A stretch of DNA of 64,000 nucleotides from Bacteroidota bacterium (GCA_018267475.1 JAFDYI010000025.1:42932-106931); one strand, 5' to 3'; counted from the first letter of the stretch, positions 51,651 to 61,351 are shown. Numbers and translations: made by a program. Notes: generated by a model not told the origin, from the sequence alone.

Positions 51651-52490
51651 ATGAAAGGCCCTCAAAACACATCGGCTGCTCTTTTAGTACACGCATGCGA
51701 TAGGTATGAGTTTCTTTACGAAGGATTTTCACTTTTTTTTGAAAAATATTGGGATTTTTCTACCCCTATTAACTACTACTTTGCTACCGAAGAAAAAAAA
51801 GCGCAGGTACCGCACTTTACCCCTATTCAGTCGGGGCGCGGCGAGTGGTCGGATAGGTTGCGCTGTTTGTTAGAAAACATACCCGAAGAATACATCCTCT
51901 ATTTTCAAGAAGATATGTGGCTTACCCAACCTGTTGATGCCGCCTTTTTTTCAGAATTGATTTCATACGCTGTAAGCCATCGCTTGGATTGTATAAAGTT
52001 GCACAGCTCGGAAGTGTATAAAACGCAGCCCACCGATGTATATATACAAGGGTTTATGCTGGCTAAAATAGATAACAAAGCTTCTGATTTTTTAATGTCG
52101 CATCAGGTTTCGTTATGGAAAAAAGATTTTTTACTTCAACAGTTATATCCTAATGAGCACCCTTGGCGCAACGAGCGCAAAGCAACCAAACGCTTAAAAA
52201 AGAGGCGAGCCTCTATTTATCAAATAGATTATTTTGCCGAAAACGGAAAAAAAGCGATAAATGAAAACAAGCCTACTGCTGCCCGAAGTGAGTACTATAC
52301 CGTATCCGTAAATGGCATGTTGGGCGAACAAGCTGCCCCGTTTATTCAAAAAATTCTAAAAGAAAACCCCAGCCATGCGTATGGGAAAAAATTACAACAC
52401 CACTTTGAAAATAAACTTACCCACGATGGAAAGCCAAAGCCTCGCAAAGAAGATGTGCTTCAAAAAATAAAACGTTGGTTAAAAAAGTAA
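51651..52490 (+). CDS. putative glycosyltransferase-like protein
   Basis: A 279-residue soluble protein. The segment IPEEYILYFQEDMWLTQPV looks like the acidic (DxD-like) strand end of a GT-A fold, and GRGEWSDRLRCLLENI before it fits a nucleotide-sugar-binding loop. The C-terminal third is very rich in Lys and Arg (RNERKATKRLKKRR, KIKRWLKK), suggesting association with anionic surfaces. It follows glmM by 6 bases, which supports a sugar-related role. The enzyme class is inferred and the substrate unknown. Confidence 0.55.
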   Translation: MKGPQNTSAALLVHACDRYEFLYEGFSLFFEKYWDFSTPINYYFATEEKKAQVPHFTPIQSGRGEWSDRLRCLLENIPEEYILYFQEDMWLTQPVDAAFFSELISYAVSHRLDCIKLHSSEVYKTQPTDVYIQGFMLAKIDNKASDFLMSHQVSLWKKDFLLQQLYPNEHPWRNERKATKRLKKRRASIYQIDYFAENGKKAINENKPTAARSEYYTVSVNGMLGEQAAPFIQKILKENPSHAYGKKLQHHFENKLTHDGKPKPRKEDVLQKIKRWLKK

Positions 52491-52494
52491 TTCT

Positions 52495-53040
52495 TTACTT
52501 AACACGCCCCGCTTTGTAAAAGTATTTCTTGTAATAAGGTTCGCTCAAATCGCTTACCATAACCCCCTTTTTGGTAGAGGCATGTATAAATTTATTATTG
52601 CCAATATACACCCCCACATGCGAAACTTTTTTGCTTTCTATTTTAAAAAACACGAGGTCGCCCTCTTGTATATTTTCCATAGGTATGGTAGCGGTGCCTT
52701 GCTCTATACTATAGGCCGGGCCGGATATGACTTTTTTATACACGTCCGCATATAAAGCTATTGCTAAGTGCGAACAGTCAATCCCTTTTTTATCGGCGCC
52801 GCCATACTTATATGTTACCCCTTGCCATTCCGCTATAAAATTTTGTAATTTATTACTATTCGTTTTTTTACTTTCTACTATATTTTGTTCTCTTGCCTTT
52901 TCGGAAGGAGGTACCTTTTTATTTTCTACAACAGCGGTGTGGCTATACGTTTGAGGGGCCACTGCTTTTTTACTTCTGCAAGAGGTGCCTAAAAACAAAA
53001 ACCCTCCACATAACACCGATATAACAATAGAAAAACGCAT
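52495..53040 (-). CDS. NlpC/P60 cell-wall peptidase, lipoprotein (Spr-like)
   Basis: A 181-residue lipoprotein from the ATG at 53040 (MRFSIVISVLCGGFLFLGTSCRS), with lipobox Cys21. A basic linker leads to an NlpC/P60 domain: catalytic Cys89 in GIDCSHLAIALY, His141 in VSHVGVYIGN and His153 in FIHAS. It should cut peptide stems of peptidoglycan from the outer-membrane side and allow wall expansion. A possible TTG start two codons earlier is less likely. It converges with the glycosyltransferase-like gene, 4 bases apart. The -7 box lies almost on top of the start codon. Confidence 0.93.
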   Translation of the reverse strand: MRFSIVISVLCGGFLFLGTSCRSKKAVAPQTYSHTAVVENKKVPPSEKAREQNIVESKKTNSNKLQNFIAEWQGVTYKYGGADKKGIDCSHLAIALYADVYKKVISGPAYSIEQGTATIPMENIQEGDLVFFKIESKKVSHVGVYIGNNKFIHASTKKGVMVSDLSEPYYKKYFYKAGRVK

Positions 53041-53043
53041 GCT

Positions 53044-53051
53044 CAAAAGTA
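53044..53051 (-). promoter_or_regulatory. -7 box abutting the NlpC/P60 start codon
   Basis: On the minus strand this reads TACTTTTG, an exact match. The predicted start (about 53039) falls on the ATG (53038-53040), so the transcript would be leaderless, or the real promoter lies further upstream. Confidence 0.5.
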
Positions 53052-53131
53052 CAGCATAAATTGAAAAATATAGTTCAATTTTTCAAAAAAAACAAACCCA
53101 TATAACCGACACACTATATTGTTTTTTTATC

Positions 53132-53139
53132 TACCTTTA
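53132..53139 (+). promoter_or_regulatory. -7 box of the PagL-like gene
   Basis: TACCTTTA matches seven of eight positions of TAnnTTTG and lies 22 bases before the ATG at 53162. Confidence 0.5.
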
Positions 53140-53161
53140 ACCTCTAATTTTTTCAAGAAAA

Positions 53162-54289
53162 ATGAAAATGATTCGCTCATTCCTTTTTATTTTTTGTAGC
53201 GCGTGCGGCCTGTCTGTTTTTTCGCAACAAGCCGATTTACGAGATAATTACCTCCGCGCTGCCTTCAACTACGGTTTTATTATGCAACAACACAACAATA
53301 TCGGACAATTGGTGCGCGGCAATATATGGGGTGTAGAAGTAAATTATGTAAAACCTACTTCAGGCAATAAATCATGGCATCAACGTACCCATTACCCGGA
53401 GCGAGGCGTTGGCTTTTCTTTTTTCAATTTAGATAACCCGCAACAACTGGGTAATTTATATGCCACCTACTTTTTTTACGATATACCGCTAAAGAAAAAA
53501 GCCAGTCCGTTTAGAATCTATTTACGCACCTGCGAAGGCTTGGCGCTGGCTCCTGTGCACTTCAACCCCATAACCAACCATCAAAACAATGTAATTAGTT
53601 CGCCTATCAACGCATACGTAAACATAAAATTATACTACCGTTGGGATATTGGTAAGCGTTTTCGTTGGGAAGGAGGGATTAACTTTTCTCATGCCTCCAA
53701 CGGGCGGTTTGAGCAACCCAACTTAGGTCTTAACTTAGTTACCTTTAACACCGGGGTGGTCTATAAAATTCTACCGAAGGAAAAAACACTACTTACTAAA
53801 ATAGATTCCATAACGGATATAAAATCTAAAAACGAACTTTTAGCTTGGGCAGGCTGGGGCTTAAACGAAGTAGGCATGCCTATGGGAAGAAAATACATGG
53901 CGCAAACCTATTCAACAACCTATTACCGCAATTTAAGCAACACTTCTAAGCTAGGCGCCGGCCTTGATATCAGCTACAACGCCGCTACGTACCACCAGAT
54001 GCAGCAAGACAGCATGCACCTATCATCAAAAATTCAAAACGTGCAGTTAGGTGTAAAAGTAGCATACGCATACACTATTGGCCGCTTCAGCCTTCCGGTA
54101 GAGATGGGTTGCTACGTGTACACCATGGATAAAAGCAGCGGCTTGATTTTTCATCGTATTGGTATGCGTTATTATTTTGACAACAACGTGGTAGCTGTCA
54201 TTACTTTAAAAACACAGTGGGCCGTAGCGAACTATTTTGAATTTGGTGTGGGCTACCGTTTCCCATTAAAACCTCTAATAAAAACATAA
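53162..54289 (+). CDS. acyloxyacyl hydrolase / lipid A deacylase (PagL-like)
   Basis: A 375-residue outer-membrane protein with a signal peptide ending in FSQ. The segment INFSHASNGRFEQPNLGLN holds the PagL-type catalytic pair His177 and Ser179, followed by Asn180 and the N-x-G motif. The rest alternates short amphipathic strands as expected for a small beta-barrel, ending in GVGYRFPL. It is longer than the classical PagL (about 150 residues) because of an extra N- and C-terminal barrel-like part. It would remove an acyl chain from lipid A or another envelope lipid. The activity call is from the motif only. Confidence 0.8.
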   Translation: MKMIRSFLFIFCSACGLSVFSQQADLRDNYLRAAFNYGFIMQQHNNIGQLVRGNIWGVEVNYVKPTSGNKSWHQRTHYPERGVGFSFFNLDNPQQLGNLYATYFFYDIPLKKKASPFRIYLRTCEGLALAPVHFNPITNHQNNVISSPINAYVNIKLYYRWDIGKRFRWEGGINFSHASNGRFEQPNLGLNLVTFNTGVVYKILPKEKTLLTKIDSITDIKSKNELLAWAGWGLNEVGMPMGRKYMAQTYSTTYYRNLSNTSKLGAGLDISYNAATYHQMQQDSMHLSSKIQNVQLGVKVAYAYTIGRFSLPVEMGCYVYTMDKSSGLIFHRIGMRYYFDNNVVAVITLKTQWAVANYFEFGVGYRFPLKPLIKT

Positions 54290-54300
54290 CCTAAAACAAT

Positions 54301-55989
54301 ATGCAACAGTTGATAGAATGCGTTCCTAATTTTTCGGAAGGCTGCGATTTAAACCTTATTAAACAAATTACAGATGAAATAGAAACCATAGAAGGGGTAC
54401 GCCTACTAAATACAGACCCCGGAAAGGCTACCAACCGTACGGTAGTAACTTTTGTAGGAACCCCACAAGCGGTAATAGAAGCTGCTTTTTTAGCAATAAA
54501 AAAAGCCGGAGAGCTTATTGATATGAGCAAACACAAAGGCGAGCATCCACGCATGGGCGCTACCGATGTATGCCCGCTTATACCCGTTGCCAACATCTCT
54601 ATGGAAGAAACGGCACAATGGGCAAAAAAATTGGCGGAGCGCGTAGGCAACGAATTGCATCTCCCTATTTATTTATACGAAGCGGCACAAAGCAATAAAA
54701 ACAGGAGCAATTTATCTGTAATACGAGCCGGAGAATACGAAGGGTTTTTTAAAAAAATAAAATTACCCGAATGGAAACCCGATTTTGGCCCCACTGAATT
54801 TGATGCCAAACGGGGCGCTACGGTAATAGGCGCTCGCGATTTTTTGGTGGCTTTTAATATAAACTTAAACACCACCTCTACCCGCCGCGCCAACGCTATT
54901 GCTTTTGATGTACGCGAAGCAGGGCGCGTAAAAAGGGAAGGAAACCCCATTACCGGTAAAATAGTAAACGATGCACAGGGCAAGCCTATACACATACCCG
55001 GAACCTTAAAAAGCGTAAAAGCCATTGGTTGGTACATAGAAGAGTACGGTATAGCTCAAATATCCATGAACCTCACCAACATCCACACAACACCGGTGCA
55101 TATTGCCTTTGATGAAGTATGTAAAAAAGCAACCGAGCGCGGTCTGCGCGTTACCGGAAGCGAGTTGGTAGGCTTAATACCACTGCAAGCATTATTAGAT
55201 GCCGGAGTGTATTTTTTAAAAAAACAACAACGCTCTATTGGAGTGTCTGAAAAAGAATTGATAAAAATAGCCGTAAAATCGATGGGTTTAGATGAGTTAG
55301 CTCCTTTTAAACCCGAAGAACGCATTATAGAGTACTTACTGAAAAACAAAGCCGACAGCAAACTAGTATCCATGACGCTGCACGACTTTACCGATGAAAC
55401 GGCCAGCGAAAGTCCGGCACCGGGTGGCGGCTCCATAGCCGCTTATGTAGGCTCTTTAGGGGCTGCTTTGGCCACGATGGTAGCCAACTTATCTTCGCAC
55501 AAAAAAGGATGGGATGCCCGTTGGGAAGAGTTTAGTAACTGGGCCGAAAAAGGACAACACTACAAAAATCAATTAGTAGCTTTGGTAGATGCCGATACGG
55601 CTGCCTTTAATAAAATTATGGCCGCTTTTGCTTTGCCCAAAACTACCGATGAAGAAAAAAACACACGCCATAAAGCCATACAAGAAGCTACCAAATTTGC
55701 TATTGAAATTCCGTTTAAAGTTATGCAAGCATCTTATGAAAGCATGCAGGCAATAAAAGCCATGGCCGAAACAGGAAACCCCAACTCCGTATCAGATGCC
55801 GGCGTGGGTGCCCTTTGCGCCCGAAGCGCTGTAATGGGTGCTTTTATGAATGTGCGTATTAACGCAGCAGGCTATGAAGACAAAACATTTGTACAAGAAA
55901 TGATTACCAAAGGAAAAGAGATAGAAAATAAAGCCATGGCCTTGGAAGCCGAAATTTTGAAAACAGTAAATGAAAAAATAGGACTTTAA
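54301..55989 (+). CDS. ftcD: bifunctional glutamate formimidoyltransferase / formimidoyl-THF cyclodeaminase
   Basis: A 562-residue fusion protein. Residues about 1-330 are the formiminotransferase (MQQLIECVPNFSEGCDLNLIKQI, KGEHPRMGATDVCPLIPV), which moves the formimino group from N-formimino-glutamate to tetrahydrofolate at the end of histidine degradation. Residues about 355-562 are the cyclodeaminase (FTDETASESPAPGGGSIAAYVGSLGAALATMV), which releases ammonia to give methenyl-THF. The two halves are joined by a short linker, the same order as in mammalian FTCD. No other histidine degradation genes are adjacent. Confidence 0.96.
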   Translation: MQQLIECVPNFSEGCDLNLIKQITDEIETIEGVRLLNTDPGKATNRTVVTFVGTPQAVIEAAFLAIKKAGELIDMSKHKGEHPRMGATDVCPLIPVANISMEETAQWAKKLAERVGNELHLPIYLYEAAQSNKNRSNLSVIRAGEYEGFFKKIKLPEWKPDFGPTEFDAKRGATVIGARDFLVAFNINLNTTSTRRANAIAFDVREAGRVKREGNPITGKIVNDAQGKPIHIPGTLKSVKAIGWYIEEYGIAQISMNLTNIHTTPVHIAFDEVCKKATERGLRVTGSELVGLIPLQALLDAGVYFLKKQQRSIGVSEKELIKIAVKSMGLDELAPFKPEERIIEYLLKNKADSKLVSMTLHDFTDETASESPAPGGGSIAAYVGSLGAALATMVANLSSHKKGWDARWEEFSNWAEKGQHYKNQLVALVDADTAAFNKIMAAFALPKTTDEEKNTRHKAIQEATKFAIEIPFKVMQASYESMQAIKAMAETGNPNSVSDAGVGALCARSAVMGAFMNVRINAAGYEDKTFVQEMITKGKEIENKAMALEAEILKTVNEKIGL

Positions 55990-56014
55990 TGTTCTTTACA
56001 TTAAAAACAAAAGC

Positions 56015-57460
56015 ATGCAACACATAAAAAACTATATAGATGGAGCACTGGTAGAGCCGGCTTCTAAAAAGTATTTAGAAAACATAGACCCCTCGCGCGG
56101 CAGCGTATATTCTTACATACCCGATAGCGATGAGCGCGATGTAGAACAGGCCTACACCGCGGCCCAGTCTGCCTTTGAAGCATGGAGTCAAACACCAAAA
56201 GAAACCCGTGCCCAATACCTCACTAAAATAGCCCATCTTATAGAGCGCGACTTAAACAAACTGGCTTTAGCCGAAAGCATTGATAATGGCAAACCGCTTA
56301 AGCTGGCTAAAATGGTGGATATTCCCAGGGCGGCGGCTAACTTTAATTTTTATGCAACCGGTATTTTGCATTATGCCTCGCACGCACACAGCATGGAGCA
56401 TACCGCCATCAACTATACCCTGCGTCAACCGGTAGGCGTGGCGGGCTGCATATCTCCCTGGAACTTGCCCTTATATCTTTTTACCTGGAAAATAGCTCCG
56501 GCCTTAGCCGCCGGCTGTACGGTGGTAGCCAAGCCCAGCGAGGTTACCCCTATGACCGCTTACCTGCTTTCTGAACTGTGCGTAGAAGCCGGCTTACCCA
56601 AAGGAGTACTAAATATAGTACATGGATTAGGAAACAAAGTAGGCAATGCCATTGTATCGCACCCACACATACCCTTGGTATCTTTTACCGGAGGTACTGC
56701 TACCGGAAAACATATTGCCAGCATAGCAGCTCCTATGTTCAAAAAATTATCGTTAGAGCTGGGCGGGAAAAATCCCAATATTATTTTTGCCGATTGTGAT
56801 TATGAAAAAATGTTGCATACCACCATTCATTCTTCCTTTCAAAATCAAGGACAGATATGCTTGTGTGGCTCCCGTATCTTGGTGGAAAGAAGCTTGTACG
56901 AAAAGTTTAAAACCGATTTTGTAGCACAAACCAAAAAATTTATGGTAGGCGCTCCACAAGATGAAAAAACACGCGTAGGCGCCGTGGTATCAAAATCGCA
57001 CATGGAAAAAATTTTAAGCTATATTGATTTGGCCAAACAAGAAGGCGGCACTATTTTATGCGGCGGAAAAAGAAAAATACTAGAAGGTGAATATCAAGAA
57101 GGATATTATATAGAGCCCACCATCATAGAGGGCTTGCCGTATAACTGCCGCACCAATCAGGAAGAGATTTTTGGCCCCGTAGTAACCATCATGCCCTTTG
57201 ATACCGAAGCCCAAGCACTAAGCATGGCCAATAGTACCAACTACGGTTTAGCCTCGGTAGTATGGACCGAAAACTTGAGTCGCGCACACCGTGTGGCACA
57301 CAGCATACACGCCGGTATTGTATGGGTAAACTGCTGGCTGCTGCGCGATTTGCGCACCCCTTTTGGCGGAGTAAAAGCCAGCGGCGTAGGGCGCGAGGGC
57401 GGCTTCGAAGCTTTTGACTTTTTTACGGAACCCAAAAATATATGTATAAAAATGGGATAA
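56015..57460 (+). CDS. aldehyde dehydrogenase (2-hydroxymuconate/2-aminomuconate semialdehyde type)
   Basis: A 481-residue NAD(P)-dependent enzyme. The catalytic Cys282 is in NQGQICLCGSRI, the general base Glu248 in LELGGKNPN, and the oxyanion Asn about 150 in SPWNLPLYLFTWKIAPALAAG. The GQICLCGSR sequence and the C-terminus EAFDFFTEPKNICIKM resemble 2-hydroxymuconic and 2-aminomuconic semialdehyde dehydrogenases, which act in aromatic or tryptophan (kynurenine) breakdown, but betaine- and other ALDHs are close and I cannot fix the substrate. It is 25 bases after ftcD and may be co-transcribed. Confidence 0.9.
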   Translation: MQHIKNYIDGALVEPASKKYLENIDPSRGSVYSYIPDSDERDVEQAYTAAQSAFEAWSQTPKETRAQYLTKIAHLIERDLNKLALAESIDNGKPLKLAKMVDIPRAAANFNFYATGILHYASHAHSMEHTAINYTLRQPVGVAGCISPWNLPLYLFTWKIAPALAAGCTVVAKPSEVTPMTAYLLSELCVEAGLPKGVLNIVHGLGNKVGNAIVSHPHIPLVSFTGGTATGKHIASIAAPMFKKLSLELGGKNPNIIFADCDYEKMLHTTIHSSFQNQGQICLCGSRILVERSLYEKFKTDFVAQTKKFMVGAPQDEKTRVGAVVSKSHMEKILSYIDLAKQEGGTILCGGKRKILEGEYQEGYYIEPTIIEGLPYNCRTNQEEIFGPVVTIMPFDTEAQALSMANSTNYGLASVVWTENLSRAHRVAHSIHAGIVWVNCWLLRDLRTPFGGVKASGVGREGGFEAFDFFTEPKNICIKMG

Positions 57461-57514
57461 AAACAAAACGTATATTCCTTTTTTTTATACATTAGCCTCT
57501 TAAAACCATTCATT

Positions 57515-58186
57515 ATGAAAAAACAAATCATCACCGCACTTTTTGCAGCAAGTTGCGCCCTTAGTTGGGCACAAGGAATTAAAGTAAGAGAAAGCAATGA
57601 ATCTTTTAGCAATGGAAACCATAATGCGTTATCCGTAAATATTTACATGGCCGACGTGAGCAAGGTAGAGAAAGAATGGAAAAGCCTAATGAAAGATTAT
57701 GGTTATCAAAAAAGCGGCGACAGCAAGGGTGAGTACTATTTTGACAACGTAGTATTTAAACAAATAGGCAACAACCCGGTAGATGTATATTCAAAAGCAA
57801 CATTTCAAAAAGCCGATAAATTAGTGATGCTTACCGCAGCTTATGATTTGGGAGGCGCTTATTTAAGCTCTTCCGCTCAATCGGATAAATTTGACTTTTT
57901 GAAAAAAATGATGTACGATTTTTCGGTAAAACTTTCTAAAGCTGAAATAGACGAACAAATAAAAGACGCTACTAAAATATTGCAAACACACCAAAACAAA
58001 CAAGCCGACTTAGAAAAAGAAAACAAAAACTTAGCCAACGATATTGACGATTACAATAAAAAAATACGCAAAGCTTCAGACCAAATAGAACAAAATAAAA
58101 GAGCCATAGATACCAAGAAAAACGAAGTAAGCGCCCAACAAAAAGCGGTAGATGCCTTAAACGCAAAAAAAGACGCCGTGCAATAA
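57515..58186 (+). CDS. secreted protein with C-terminal coiled coil
   Basis: A 223-residue protein with a cleaved signal peptide (MKKQIITALFAASCALSWAQ). The N-terminal half is a small mixed fold (VNIYMADVSKVEKEWKSLMKDYGYQKSGDSKGEYYFDNVVFKQIG); the last 75 residues form a charged coiled coil (KQADLEKENKNLANDIDDYNKKIRKASDQIEQNKRAI). There is no T9SS domain or lipobox, so it should stay in the periplasm or be released. I do not recognise a family. Confidence 0.65.
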   Translation: MKKQIITALFAASCALSWAQGIKVRESNESFSNGNHNALSVNIYMADVSKVEKEWKSLMKDYGYQKSGDSKGEYYFDNVVFKQIGNNPVDVYSKATFQKADKLVMLTAAYDLGGAYLSSSAQSDKFDFLKKMMYDFSVKLSKAEIDEQIKDATKILQTHQNKQADLEKENKNLANDIDDYNKKIRKASDQIEQNKRAIDTKKNEVSAQQKAVDALNAKKDAVQ

Positions 58187-58216
58187 GCGCACCAAATAAC
58201 GCATAGCAAAATTGCC

Positions 58217-58224
58217 TACCTTTG
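58217..58224 (+). promoter_or_regulatory. -7 box of the cysteine desulfurase gene
   Basis: TACCTTTG is an exact match. The predicted start near 58229 would leave only 3 nt before the ATG at 58232, so the transcript is practically leaderless. Confidence 0.6.
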
Positions 58225-58231
58225 CATCGCG

Positions 58232-59368
58232 ATGCAGCCACCCTTTATTTATTTAGATTACAACGCCACTACCCCGGTTGATGCCCAAGTGCTGCAAGAA
58301 ATGATGCCTTACTTCAGCACCTATTTTGGTAATGCCGCCAGCACCACCCATATTTTGGGTTGGCAAGCCCAAGCCGCTGTGGACAAAGCCCGTAAGCAGG
58401 TGGCTGATTTTATAGGCAGCGAAGAAAACGAGCTTATTTTTACCTCGGGTGCTACCGAAAGTTGCAACTTAGCCATAAAAGGCGTGTTTGAGGCCTACCT
58501 AAGCAAAGGGAACCATATTATAGCCCTGGCCACCGAGCACAAAGCGGTGTTAGATACCTGCGCTGCCTTAGAAAAAAAAGGGGCTCGCATCAGCATCGTG
58601 CCGGTTTATCCTGATGGGCTTGTAAACCTAGAAGCTTTAAAAAAGGCGCTTTGCGAGCAAACTATTTTGGTGTGCGCTATGTTGGCTAATAATGAAACCG
58701 GAGTGATACAACCCATACAAGAAATAGCCCGCCTCACACACCAACATCAAGCCCTGTTGTTTTGCGATGCCACACAAGCTGCGGGTAAAATAGTTTTTAA
58801 TGTAAACGAGCTCGGGGCCGACCTGCTGTGCCTATCCGGACATAAAATATACGCCCCTAAAGGCATAGGCGCTCTTTTTGTGCGAAGAAAAAACCCCAGA
58901 GTATATCTGCACGAACAAATAAACGGCGGCGGACACGAAAACGGCTTGCGCTCCGGCACCTTAAACGTGCCCGCCCTAGTGGGCTTGGGCGCTGCCTGCC
59001 ATATAGCCCAACAAAATTTATGGGACGATACCCAGCGCATCTCTACCCTGCGCGCCCGCTTAGAGCATGCCCTACTGGATATAAAAGGGGCCCGCATAAA
59101 CGGAAGTACCAAATACCGTTTGTACAATACCTCTAATATATGTTTTGAAAACATAAAAGCCAGCGACCTTATTAGCAAGATAAACCGGCGTGTGGGCGTA
59201 GCCACAGGCTCGGCCTGCAGTGCCGCGCTGATGCAACCCTCTTACGTGCTGCAAGCTATGGGGCTAAGCCCCCAAGAAGCCTATGCCTCTATACGTTTTA
59301 GCTTAGGTAAATACACCACCGAGCAAGAGATTGAAAAAACTTTGAAGATTGTTTTGGAGTTTTTTTGA
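58232..59368 (+). CDS. cysteine desulfurase, NifS/IscS family
   Basis: A 378-residue PLP enzyme that takes sulfur from cysteine for iron-sulfur clusters or thio-modification of tRNA. Lys205 binds PLP (LCLSGHKIYAPKG), His103 stacks on the ring (ATEHKAVLDTC), and the persulfide Cys329 is in GVATGSACSAA, a short loop of the NifS/IscS type. The N-terminus IYLDYNATTPVDAQVLQEMMPYFSTYFGNAAS is typical. No iscU or other cluster gene is next to it, so its sulfur acceptor is unknown. Confidence 0.95.
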   Translation: MQPPFIYLDYNATTPVDAQVLQEMMPYFSTYFGNAASTTHILGWQAQAAVDKARKQVADFIGSEENELIFTSGATESCNLAIKGVFEAYLSKGNHIIALATEHKAVLDTCAALEKKGARISIVPVYPDGLVNLEALKKALCEQTILVCAMLANNETGVIQPIQEIARLTHQHQALLFCDATQAAGKIVFNVNELGADLLCLSGHKIYAPKGIGALFVRRKNPRVYLHEQINGGGHENGLRSGTLNVPALVGLGAACHIAQQNLWDDTQRISTLRARLEHALLDIKGARINGSTKYRLYNTSNICFENIKASDLISKINRRVGVATGSACSAALMQPSYVLQAMGLSPQEAYASIRFSLGKYTTEQEIEKTLKIVLEFF

Positions 59369-59397
59369 GAAAAGAAAAAAATGACGTTTAAAAAACT

Positions 59398-61236
59398 TTA
59401 CTGTTTAATAAACGTTTTATGTAAAACAGCCTCTGTTCCAACCAATTTTACAAAATACAAACCTTTTTCAAAAGAACTTAAATCTAAATTATATAAAGCA
59501 TCTCCTGCTGATAAAGAGATGTTTTCTTTTTGTACAAGTTTGCCCTGCGCATCATACAATTCATAACCTACAACCGGTACAGCAAAGTTTTTTAAACTTA
59601 AAGTTAATGCGTTTTGAGCGGGGTTTGGATATACATTAAATAATTCTAAAGCAGCATTGTTACTTACAGTAGCGTAGCCAAAAAAACTAGGCGCGCCATT
59701 TTTATCAAATTCGGTAAGTTTATAGTAATTTAAACCTTTTGCAGGTGTTTTATCATAAGTAACATAATTAGATAAAGTAGTGCTATTCCCCACTGCTTTA
59801 GTTCTGCTCAACGCTGTATAATTTATGCCATCGCTGCTTTTTTCTATTAAGTAATAATCGGCATTTTGCTCGGTGGCAGTAGCCCAACTGAGTTTAGCAC
59901 TTATATCATCAGTTAGCGTACCGTTAAAATAAAGCATCTCTACAGGCAACACACAGGCCGGTGTTAAGGAAGTTTGAATACTATAATTACAATTAGTACC
60001 TCCAAAACCATCTACCTCTACAAAACAACATTGACTTGGCGTCATTGGATAAGTAAATGACGTAGAGCCAGATATAGATTGACCACAATATCCTCCCCCC
60101 ACTTTAGTAAAGTTAGTAGGCGTTCCGGTAAAAACACTTATTTGTAAGGCAGAAGTGCCTGTGGACAAGCATGATGCAGCGTTTACAGAAAAAGTTAGTG
60201 TTACCGTAGCACTAGAAGTTACACAAAACTCATACCAACTGTCATTTTCTACACTATAACCTACATCGCCACCCCGATAATTAGCCCCTGTAGTTCCTGC
60301 ACTATAACAAGCCCCTCCTGGGGCCCCAGATCCATTTCCGCAACTTTTTGCTGTTGCGGAATTGTTGCACGCTGTAGCAGCATTATCTAAATTATTATAG
60401 TAGCCATCTCCTATTCCATTACCACAATTAGTAGCACCAATGGTAGAACTTTGAAAAACAGTACCGCAGTTGTTGATAAGAAGGGGTGCAGAAAGGTCGT
60501 CGTTTTTTAAGTGTCCCACTATAACACTAAAAGTGCCTGGAGCGCCTAAGGTGGAATTATCCACCATAATTTGTATTTTTTGACCTGCCGTAATGGAACA
60601 AATACCTGCATAACTATAGATGCTGCTACCTACATCACCTCCCCAAAAACAATTAGGAGAATAACCCAACAAAGGAGGATATGGCCATGTTGCAGATGTG
60701 TATGAATCCCCTTGGTCACCCGCACAAGCATATTCAGTAGCTGCTGTACAATTTCCTATTGAGATAGAAACTTCAGGGCCTTGCATAGTTCCTGGTACCA
60801 CCCCTACAAAATAGCTGCCGGCTACTGGAGCCGTAAAAGTGTACCACACATTCTGATTTGCGTTAAAACAATTAGAATTGTACGTATCTGGAGTAGCTCC
60901 GACATTAGAACCTATAGCTGTACCGCTATAACTTCCCACAATAGCCATAGCTGTTAAGGTGATATTTGTTGGGCTAGTGCAATTATCGTTAACTGGTGCT
61001 GCCATTATAACATTCGGTGCAGTATTTTTGTGAGTTATACGAAGCGTATCATTTATTATTTTGCTTTGTTTCCGAAACCACATAGCATCCCCGCTTCTTA
61101 ATGTTTCTCCATAGCTAGCTGAAAGTGTACCAGCATATTTTATTTTCGGAAGAGCATCTCTATCCTGCCCAAAGCCTTGCACAGCAAGGCATACCAAAAA
61201 AAACGAGCACAAAAGTTGTTTGTAAAAAGAAATCAT
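59398..61236 (-). CDS. secreted surface protein with T9SS sorting domain
   Basis: A 612-residue protein with signal peptide (ending in GFGQ). The region PVNDNCTSPTNITLTAMAIVGSYSGT starts one or two jelly-roll-like domains rich in Thr, Ser, Gly and Cys; several Cys pairs suggest disulfides. The C-terminal T9SS domain reads FNVYPNPAQNALTLSLKN to KGLYFVKLVGTEAVLHKTFIKQ. It is a divergent paralogue of the neighbour at 61352, most similar over the last 170 residues. It is probably an exported adhesin or matrix protein. The -7 box lies 5 bases from the start codon, implying a leaderless transcript. Confidence 0.88.
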   Translation of the reverse strand: MISFYKQLLCSFFLVCLAVQGFGQDRDALPKIKYAGTLSASYGETLRSGDAMWFRKQSKIINDTLRITHKNTAPNVIMAAPVNDNCTSPTNITLTAMAIVGSYSGTAIGSNVGATPDTYNSNCFNANQNVWYTFTAPVAGSYFVGVVPGTMQGPEVSISIGNCTAATEYACAGDQGDSYTSATWPYPPLLGYSPNCFWGGDVGSSIYSYAGICSITAGQKIQIMVDNSTLGAPGTFSVIVGHLKNDDLSAPLLINNCGTVFQSSTIGATNCGNGIGDGYYNNLDNAATACNNSATAKSCGNGSGAPGGACYSAGTTGANYRGGDVGYSVENDSWYEFCVTSSATVTLTFSVNAASCLSTGTSALQISVFTGTPTNFTKVGGGYCGQSISGSTSFTYPMTPSQCCFVEVDGFGGTNCNYSIQTSLTPACVLPVEMLYFNGTLTDDISAKLSWATATEQNADYYLIEKSSDGINYTALSRTKAVGNSTTLSNYVTYDKTPAKGLNYYKLTEFDKNGAPSFFGYATVSNNAALELFNVYPNPAQNALTLSLKNFAVPVVGYELYDAQGKLVQKENISLSAGDALYNLDLSSFEKGLYFVKLVGTEAVLHKTFIKQ

Positions 61237-61240
61237 ATAA

Positions 61241-61248
61241 CAAAATTA
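61241..61248 (-). promoter_or_regulatory. -7 box of the leftward T9SS gene
   Basis: On the minus strand this reads TAATTTTG, exact. The RNase P ruler puts the start on 61236, the A of the ATG. Confidence 0.55.
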
Positions 61249-61323
61249 ACTAAAAGAGTCTCACTTAATATTTTAAAAATAGTTAAACTGTGTTAAAATT
61301 TAAGATTTATCAAAAATTTAACT

Positions 61324-61331
61324 TAATTTTG
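61324..61331 (+). promoter_or_regulatory. -7 box of the rightward T9SS gene
   Basis: TAATTTTG is exact and identical to the box of the divergent paralogue. The predicted start near 61336 is 16 bases before the ATG at 61352. Confidence 0.65.
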
Positions 61332-61351
61332 TGTTACAAATCATAATAAGC

